Source of the DNA: Nitrososphaerales archaeon TH5894
GTDB taxonomy: Archaea; Thermoproteota; Nitrososphaeria; Nitrososphaerales; Nitrososphaeraceae
Reading direction: 5' to 3'
Assembly: GCA_014523485.1 (NCBI GenBank)
Contig: JAATVK010000238.1
Location: 1-10,628 of the forward strand
Length of the DNA: 10,628 bases
Shown here: in pieces, positions 5,954 through 10,628 of the stretch
How positions within the stretch are numbered: the stretch's first letter is position 1
Layout: each line of letters begins with the position of its first letter
The notes under the pieces: model-generated
What the model saw: only the letters and a program-made list of their open reading frames with translations
Databases searched by the model: none
Told to the model about the DNA's origin: nothing
Translations under genes and position numbers: made by a program

Positions 5954-7846
5954 ATGGCAGAATCTTTAAAATCGCCGGCTTTAAAATTTTCGGATAAAAT
6001 CGTTGTGATTACCGGAAGTGGAACAGGAATTGGTCAAGCTATTGCTAAGAAATTTGCTGAAAGTGGTGCTAGTATTGTTATAATGGGGAGAAGAAAAGAA
6101 CCTTTGGATCAAACTACTGAGATCCTTAATGATATTATGAAAAAAGTGGGATCATCAGGTACAGTTAGATCTTTTTCTGGGGTAGATGTTTCAGATGAGC
6201 GGGGTATTAACGAAATGTTCTCAAATATCAAACAGGAATTTGGTAAGGTAGATATCATTGTAAATAATGCAGGAGTTTCAGGTCCTGTAAAAACCTTTAC
6301 TAATGCTTCATTTCAGGATTTTAAGGATTGTGTTGCTATCCATTTGACGGGTACCTTTTGGACATCTATCCAGGGACTTAAAGCTATGGACAAAGGTTCT
6401 AAAATTATAACTATTGCTACATTTTTTACTGAAGAAAACAAATATGAACAAAGGCCCTATAGGTTTAGAACTCCGTACACTGCCGCACAAGGAGCTAAAA
6501 ATAGACTGGCTGAAGCTTTAGCATGGGAATTGGTAGAGCGAGGTATAAAGTCTGTAGCTACTAACCCAGGACCTGTGCATTCTGATAGGATTTATAAAAC
6601 TGTTTATCCAAAAGCAGCAGCCGAATTTTTGCGTATAGGAGGGTATCCTGGACTTGATTCAACTGAGGTAGAACTATCTGCAACAAATGGATTGGATCTT
6701 TTGGGAGAATCTCAGGAGGTATTTTCAAAGGGTATTATGAAAATAGCACAACAAATATCTAATTCTAGATCATCTATTTCTTCTCCTCCTCCTCCTCTTA
6801 CTACTACTACTTCTCCTACTGCTGTTGCTGATAATCTTACTACCGATCAAGACGGTCTAAATAAAACGATTGAAGGAATGTTGATGAAGATACAAGAAAT
6901 AGCAGAAAAAATTCAAAATAATACAAGTAAAATGATAGTAGATAACGAATTCCTCAGTCAAGAAGAGGTAGCCGATATGGTCCTGACTTTGTCTGATGAT
7001 ACAATCAGTAAATTAATTAACGGTAGAATTATCCCAAATGATAGAGTATTTTATCCTGTCAAACCTATTGTTGGAACCTCTATCGATAATACTAACTTAG
7101 AAAATTTAAAAGAGAAGGTAGTAATTATCACAACAACCTCATCAAAGGAAAAAGATGTACAGCAAATCATCAATCTAGCAAACAAATTGAATGAGATAGG
7201 TGTAAAACAAGTAATAATCCTCAGTAAAAACGATGGCGATGATACACAATTTTATAAGGATTTTCATAGCCATTCATTGGACCTCGCAGACGAAGAGAAA
7301 GTAAAAAAAATTTTTAATACTGCCAAAACAAAATTTGGAAGTATCGATGCTGTTATTCATATTACAGGCGAATATGATTATAATCGCAGTTTATCATCTT
7401 TGTCCCGAGAGGAATGGGACCGGCTAGTAGAGAATTTTATTCATATTCCGGGATTGATAACAAGAGAAGCAGTAAAATTTATGTCGCCAGCTGATGCAAT
7501 TCAAAAACCATCTCAATTTAAAGATTCAAAGGGAATAATAGTAATTCTCGGTCCTGATTCTCCATCTGGAAAAAAGATCTCTGGCTTATCAAGGGCCAGA
7601 TCTGAGGTATTTAGAGGTGCTCTTCGACCGTATACAGCTACGGTAAACCAAGAATTATCAGATGTGTTAGGATCAAAGATAAAATTAAACTTAATTCTGG
7701 CTGGAAATATTGAAGGTATTGAATCCAATATGGATAATGTTATAACTTCTGTTTTAAATTTAATTGCTGGCTCTTCATTAAATAAAAATGAATCGATTTT
7801 CTATATTGACGAAGGAAAGAAAGAAAATAGAAAGAAAGAAAAATAG
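5954..7846 (+). CDS. Double-domain short-chain dehydrogenase/reductase, malonyl-CoA-reductase-like layout
   Basis: This 630-residue cytosolic protein has two Rossmann (SDR) domains. The first (about 10-265) has the cofactor motif TGSGTGIG (20-27), NNAG (104-107) and a PGPVHSDRI segment (205-213). Its catalytic residues are unusual: Tyr175 is kept, but the active-site Lys four residues later is Gln179, the Ser position is Thr156, and the usual Asn (NLTG) is His130. A Ser/Pro/Thr linker (270-297) and a helical stretch follow. The second domain (about 386-620) is degenerate: VVIITTTSS replaces the glycine motif and HITGEYD replaces NNAG. This SDR-linker-degenerate SDR order and the PGPxxSDRI segment resemble one half of Chloroflexus malonyl-CoA reductase. 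A role in the 3-hydroxypropionate/4-hydroxybutyrate cycle is possible but unproven. The C terminus (KKENRKKEK) is encoded by a tandem repeat. Confidence 0.85.
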   Translation: MAESLKSPALKFSDKIVVITGSGTGIGQAIAKKFAESGASIVIMGRRKEPLDQTTEILNDIMKKVGSSGTVRSFSGVDVSDERGINEMFSNIKQEFGKVDIIVNNAGVSGPVKTFTNASFQDFKDCVAIHLTGTFWTSIQGLKAMDKGSKIITIATFFTEENKYEQRPYRFRTPYTAAQGAKNRLAEALAWELVERGIKSVATNPGPVHSDRIYKTVYPKAAAEFLRIGGYPGLDSTEVELSATNGLDLLGESQEVFSKGIMKIAQQISNSRSSISSPPPPLTTTTSPTAVADNLTTDQDGLNKTIEGMLMKIQEIAEKIQNNTSKMIVDNEFLSQEEVADMVLTLSDDTISKLINGRIIPNDRVFYPVKPIVGTSIDNTNLENLKEKVVIITTTSSKEKDVQQIINLANKLNEIGVKQVIILSKNDGDDTQFYKDFHSHSLDLADEEKVKKIFNTAKTKFGSIDAVIHITGEYDYNRSLSSLSREEWDRLVENFIHIPGLITREAVKFMSPADAIQKPSQFKDSKGIIVILGPDSPSGKKISGLSRARSEVFRGALRPYTATVNQELSDVLGSKIKLNLILAGNIEGIESNMDNVITSVLNLIAGSSLNKNESIFYIDEGKKENRKKEK

Positions 7847-7859
7847 AAAGAAAGAAAAA
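7828..7859 (+). repeat. Two perfect 16-base tandem repeats over the SDR stop codon
   Basis: TAGAAAGAAAGAAAAA occurs at 7828-7843 and again at 7844-7859, preceded by a related GAAGGAAAGAAAGAAAA (7811-7827). The SDR stop TAG (7844-7846) opens the second unit. As 16 is not a multiple of 3, gain or loss of a unit would change the C terminus. Confidence 0.85.
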
Positions 7860-8068
7860 TAATTAGAAGGATTTGATTCCATTGCTAATATGACTACTTA
7901 CTACTACTAATATGATCGCTATCTCTTTCATTCCATTCTTCTTTTAGATAGCAATATTATCTGTCTGATAGGAGTTAGGAAAAAAGAGTCAAATCTATAA
8001 GCCGAATAAAAAAGATACAACATAAAATTAAAATAAATTATTTTGTTATGACTGTTACTATTTTTATT
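7860..8068. terminator. Convergent termination region with inverted repeats
   Basis: This gap separates two converging genes and holds no gene. GCTATCT (7918-7924) pairs with AGATAGC (7946-7952). AACATAAAAT (8019-8028) pairs with ATTTTATGTT (8066-8075), which reaches into the end of the minus gene. T5 at 8061-8065 could end plus-strand transcription, and the A6 near 8007-8013 gives a T-run for the minus strand. Terminator function is inferred. Confidence 0.4.
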
Positions 8069-8827
8069 TTATGTTATTACCTTAGGAATAGGTAAAAATT
8101 CTAATTTTATTTTATGTTCTGCCTTAAATATGGCATCATCTGTAATATTTACCGCTGCGTTGTTTGCGATTTTAAAATTGATCAGATATCCTCCCAATTG
8201 ACTGGCATTAAAAAGAACATCACATAGCAAATCTGATATATTCTTAAAGTCATGGTCTGATTCCCTAATATGGGAAATTAATAATGATCTAATACTTTTC
8301 AATACTGTCAATGATGGGGTAAGATTCTCTACTAGATCTTTAAAACTAGAGATCCTACAAATTTGATTATGCAAAGTATCTAAAATAATTTTTGAAGTCC
8401 ATATAGCTCTAATGGATTTTCTATTACCATTTAATTCTGAAGAAATTAATAAAGAATATTGAATGTTGTTCTCTTTTAGAGAAATATTTAATTTCTTTAT
8501 TAATTCCTCATCTTGAGTTTTTAACTCATTGAATATATTTTGAAGGTTCATTATTTCATTGCTAATTCTGTATTGTATTTGTTTTATCTTTGGTCTCAAT
8601 GGTACATTGTATTTAATTGAATGGAATTCCCTATCAGATGAAGCTTGAAAAGTATGACAATTCTTAATGTTGCTATTTTGTGAATCTAAATTAAAATTAT
8701 CCATTATTACTTCTTTATAATTAGCTGCCCCCATTGATGTTGTTGATGTTGTTGGTGTTGTTGTTGTTTCCACTATCAAAGAAGAAGAGCTAGTCTTCGG
8801 GATTTCTGATATATCATTTTCTCGCAT
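8069..8827 (-). CDS. CdvB / ESCRT-III-like (Snf7 family) protein
   Basis: ESCRT-III-like CdvB proteins form membrane-remodelling filaments in archaeal cell division. The 252 residues start with a low-complexity Ser/Thr tract (TTTTPTTSTT at 21-30). An all-helical region about 75-212 has the Snf7 layout: a basic first helix (PLRPKIKQIQYRISNEIMNL), a long second helix, a region like the NEL.E.RK segment (ELNGNRKSIRAIWTSKIILD), then a helix with LTPSLTVLKSIRS (169-181) resembling the NLAPAVxVVKxVRS of thaumarchaeal CdvB. The C-terminal AEHKIKLEFLPIPKV (236-250) resembles paralogue tails and contains a short Pro motif that might bind the CdvC MIT domain. Thaumarchaea carry several CdvB copies; this one is divergent and stands alone, without cdvA or cdvC in view, so it is probably an accessory paralogue. 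The start is supported by a minus-strand TATA at 8858-8870; Met32 is possible. Confidence 0.72.
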   Translation of the reverse strand: MRENDISEIPKTSSSSLIVETTTTPTTSTTSMGAANYKEVIMDNFNLDSQNSNIKNCHTFQASSDREFHSIKYNVPLRPKIKQIQYRISNEIMNLQNIFNELKTQDEELIKKLNISLKENNIQYSLLISSELNGNRKSIRAIWTSKIILDTLHNQICRISSFKDLVENLTPSLTVLKSIRSLLISHIRESDHDFKNISDLLCDVLFNASQLGGYLINFKIANNAAVNITDDAIFKAEHKIKLEFLPIPKVIT

Positions 8828-8857
8828 GAAACTTGTTCGTCTTTTCTTGTAGCAAAT

Positions 8858-8870
8858 GTATATATAATAC
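8858..8870 (-). promoter_or_regulatory. TATA element of the CdvB-like gene
   Basis: The minus strand reads ATTATATATAC here, about 31-43 bases upstream of the ATG at 8827. That predicts a transcript with a leader of roughly ten bases. Confidence 0.5.
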
Positions 8871-8890
8871 CATCATGTTCAATGTTTGGC

Positions 8891-8921
8891 AGTAACTATA
8901 GTAACAATAGTCTAAAGTTAC
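8891..8921. promoter_or_regulatory. Repeat motifs between divergent promoters (candidate operator)
   Basis: Two near-identical 9-base units, AGTAACTAT and AGTAACAAT, stand in tandem (8891-8908), followed by a weaker AGTCTAAAG. GTAAC (8892-8896) also pairs with GTTAC (8917-8921). The site lies upstream of both divergent genes and could bind a regulator, perhaps the adjacent TrmB-family protein. This is inference. Confidence 0.3.
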
Positions 8922-8984
8922 ACAATTCAGTTTTTTAGCTCAGTATTTTTTTTGTTTTGACATAATCTAATTGACAAAGGGATT

Positions 8985-8996
8985 TTATTTTAAATC
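8985..8996 (+). promoter_or_regulatory. TATA element of the TrmB-family gene
   Basis: TATTTTAAATC, centred near 8991, lies about 25 bases before ATG 9016. The fit to leaderless initiation decides between the ATG and the upstream TTG at 8971. Confidence 0.45.
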
Positions 8997-9015
8997 TTAT
9001 CTAAAGTCAATATTA

Positions 9016-9972
9016 ATGAATCAGAGGCACATCCAGGATGAGGACTATTTGTTTAAAGAACCCCTAATTAAGAATTTAAAAAATAATAAAAATGATTCAG
9101 GAGTAAAAAAATATTCTTTATCAAATGACGATAGTCAAACTAACAATAATAATAACAATGACAGTGATGGGGATACCACGCGATGTGTCAGGACTATTAG
9201 TATTGAAAATAATAATCTCGTTGGAAATTTAGAAGAATTTGGTCTCTCACAATATGAAGCTCGTGCTTATTTAACTATGATAGGTAAAGGCTCTCTCTCA
9301 GCTAGTGAAATAGCGTATTATTCTCATTTACCAAGAACAAAAATCTATCTCACCTTAAAGAAATTAGAAAAAAAGGGCTTATCTGTAATTTCTCAACAAA
9401 AGCCTCTAATCTGTAGTGCAATAAATCCAACCGAAGCTTTTGAAGAGATTGTAATAATACAAGAAAAACGACTGATGAATATGAAAAAAGTTATTGATAA
9501 ATTACAAAATATTAATGATCAAAGCAATTATTTGAAAGGTCTAGAAGAAAAAAGATATTTTGTATTAGATCCAAAATCTACCTTTCAAAAATTATCCGTC
9601 CTAATAGAAAATTCTCGAACCAGTATTATAGCAATACTTGACGTTTGGGGTTTAAGATTGATTTCACAGTGTAAATCTTTATTAATTAAAGCTATTACCA
9701 AGGGAGTAAAGATCAAACTATTAATCTCAAATCAATGTATCGGTAGTGAAGATTTGTCTATTTTACCAAATGAAATTATTATAAAGGCTGGAAATGTTTT
9801 TTCAAATATTATTATACTGGATTCAGGTAATATAATAAACATAGATGGGGGAAACGGTAAGGCGGCATTATTTCCCTCCATTGATATACTTGGATTTTCT
9901 TATATGAAAATTTTTGAAGAAGAATGGAAAAAAGCAACTGAAATCAAAAATTTAAAGATAACTGAAGTGTGA
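9016..9972 (+). CDS. TrmB-family transcriptional regulator
   Basis: This is a 318-residue DNA-binding regulator. An Asn/Asp-rich N-terminal extension (about 20-65, with six Asn at 43-48) precedes a TrmB-type winged helix-turn-helix (71-145). The motif LEEFGLSQYEARAYLTMI and the recognition-helix part SHLPRTKIYLTLKKLEKKGL are characteristic. A coiled-coil helix (145-170) follows. The C-terminal half (180-310) has alternating strands and helices like the PLD-like effector domain of the family, without a catalytic HKD motif. The ligand is unknown; TrmB proteins of other archaea sense sugars, but thaumarchaeal ones are mostly uncharacterised. I chose ATG 9016 because a TATA-like TTTTAAAT (8988-8995) is centred about 25 bases before it, fitting a leaderless message. 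A TTG at 8971 would add 15 residues but places that TATA inside the gene. It is divergent from the CdvB-like gene. Confidence 0.85.
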   Translation: MNQRHIQDEDYLFKEPLIKNLKNNKNDSGVKKYSLSNDDSQTNNNNNNDSDGDTTRCVRTISIENNNLVGNLEEFGLSQYEARAYLTMIGKGSLSASEIAYYSHLPRTKIYLTLKKLEKKGLSVISQQKPLICSAINPTEAFEEIVIIQEKRLMNMKKVIDKLQNINDQSNYLKGLEEKRYFVLDPKSTFQKLSVLIENSRTSIIAILDVWGLRLISQCKSLLIKAITKGVKIKLLISNQCIGSEDLSILPNEIIIKAGNVFSNIIILDSGNIINIDGGNGKAALFPSIDILGFSYMKIFEEEWKKATEIKNLKITEV

Positions 9973-9988
9973 TCCAACTAACTGCCGT

Positions 9989-10010
9989 CCACAAATTATA
10001 AGATTTGTGG
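9989..10010 (+). terminator. Hairpin just downstream of the regulator gene
   Basis: CCACAAAT (9989-9996) and ATTTGTGG (10003-10010) form a perfect 8-bp stem with a 6-base loop, 16 bases after the stop. A pyrimidine-rich tract follows. It may terminate or stabilise the message; archaeal terminators more often need only a T-run, so the role is uncertain. Confidence 0.45.
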
Positions 10011-10124
10011 AGGACCTTTCAACCTTTCCCAATTTAATTCTACATACCTTTCAATTTTATTCTCTTTAGCCATTAATAACAGATCAAATAATTTTGTATC
10101 TCCTTCTACCTCTTCCCATCCTAA
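9996..10124 (-). pseudogene. Possible remnant of a minus-strand gene (C-terminal fragment)
   Basis: This 42-residue minus-strand frame reads like real protein (LGWEEVEGDTKLFDLLL, then ENKIERYVELNWERLKG) and ends with a stop inside the hairpin at 9996. It has no start codon of its own except an internal ATG at 10073, which would leave 25 residues. Directly upstream, in another frame (10121-10252), lies a 43-residue run with a hydrophobic segment and an acidic tail (CDKEEEDN) that stops at 10121. The two could be parts of one frameshifted gene. I do not recognise the family, and chance is possible. Confidence 0.28.
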
Positions 10125-10440
10125 TTATCCTCCTCCTCTTTATCACATTTATCCACGTTTTTATTGTTATAAGAGTCATCAAAAAGAAGGAAAAGAGACG
10201 ATACCACAAGGATATTGAGCAATAAAAAAAAATAAAAGTAAACACAATGATATTATTATTATAATTCTAAAATTAATTTTGGTAAAATCAAATGTCCTTA
10301 CTTATTTAATTGAAAAAATATGGTGTAACACTTACTGATTTTCCTATTGAGGAACTTATTAAATAGTAGATTTGATTGTGAAGATGAACTATTGATGAGA
10401 ATTAAATTTTGAATGAAATAATAATATTTTAAGTATCCAT
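10125..10440. other. A+T-rich region with only short, broken reading frames
   Basis: No intact gene was seen in these 316 bases. They contain a simple (TAT)n tract near 10250-10262 and, on the plus strand, a TTG-started 18-codon frame at 10310-10366 that ends TDFPIEELIK and looks protein-like. If one base of the A6 run at 10313-10318 is skipped, it joins an upstream frame reading VKSNVLTYLIEK. This may be the tail of a decayed gene. Confidence 0.35.
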
Positions 10441-10628
10441 ATGAAAGGCAAAAATAAGTCATTAATTATACTGACAATTTTATTGAGTTTATATTTTGTG
10501 AATTTAAAATATGAGATCTATATTATACCAAAAATATCTAAAATAGCTGACGAGAATACTACTATTAATACATCTACATTAAATATTCTAAATCACTCAA
10601 TTAATATTGTAATATTATTATCACAATA
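10441..10628 (+). CDS. N-terminal part of a membrane or secreted protein, cut by the right edge
   Basis: An ATG at 10441 opens a frame that stays open for 62 codons to the window end. The N terminus is a typical signal peptide or membrane anchor: MKGKNK followed by the hydrophobic SLIILTILLSLYFV (7-20). The rest so far is Asn/Ile/Thr-rich and gives no family. A TATA-like ATTAAATTTT at 10401-10410 is at a plausible distance. No Shine-Dalgarno is seen. In such A+T-rich DNA a chance frame of this length is possible, but the signal-peptide layout supports a real gene. Confidence 0.5.
   Translation, partial: MKGKNKSLIILTILLSLYFVNLKYEIYIIPKISKIADENTTINTSTLNILNHSINIVILLSQ

Noticed and set aside
6308..6490. 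Minus-strand frame inside the SDR gene (also 7513-7728)
   Set aside because: These lie antisense to a well-supported gene, have no own motifs, and are codon shadows.
8946..8953. T8 run as a terminator
   Set aside because: No plus-strand gene ends upstream of it; the region lies between divergent genes.

Overview
The window is strongly A+T rich and archaeal. It looks like an ammonia-oxidising thaumarchaeon (Nitrososphaeria), probably of the low-GC Nitrosocosmicus type. This is inferred from a haem-copper oxidase cluster rich in plastocyanin domains, a CdvB (ESCRT-III-like) division protein, a TrmB-family regulator, TATA/BRE promoters close to start codons, and Asn/Thr-rich low-complexity stretches. 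No rRNA, tRNA, CRISPR array or insertion sequence was seen.

Left part (1-4519, all + strand): the 3' part of a histidine-phosphatase gene runs in from the left edge. It is followed by a tightly packed terminal-oxidase cluster. Cytochrome oxidase subunit II is split into two overlapping genes: one carries TM1, the other TM2 plus the CuA domain plus a fused plastocyanin domain. Next come subunit I, a membrane-anchored plastocyanin whose copper domain nearly duplicates the one fused to subunit II, and a half-size haem A synthase (ctaA). Together they make an A-type, haem A-containing, O2-reducing proton pump with its probable copper electron donors. Overlaps and internal Shine-Dalgarno sites suggest translational coupling.

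Middle (4520-8068): a minus-strand exported, C-terminally anchored beta-sandwich protein, then a roughly 450-base non-coding stretch with nested inverted repeats and a T9 run. A 39-residue Cys/His zinc-ribbon protein follows. Then comes a 630-residue double SDR protein with a clear near-leaderless promoter. Its layout resembles half of the bifunctional malonyl-CoA reductase of Chloroflexus, but most of its classical SDR catalytic residues are replaced.

Right part (8069-10628): a minus-strand CdvB/ESCRT-III paralogue is divergent from a TrmB-family regulator, with repeat motifs between their promoters. Beyond the regulator lie a hairpin, about 450 bases holding short protein-like but broken reading frames on both strands, and the start of a membrane or secreted protein cut by the right edge.

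The most notable points are the split subunit II fused to a blue-copper domain, the replacement of the subunit I K-channel lysine by histidine, and the malonyl-CoA-reductase-like double SDR. Family assignments rest on motifs read by eye; no database search was possible.
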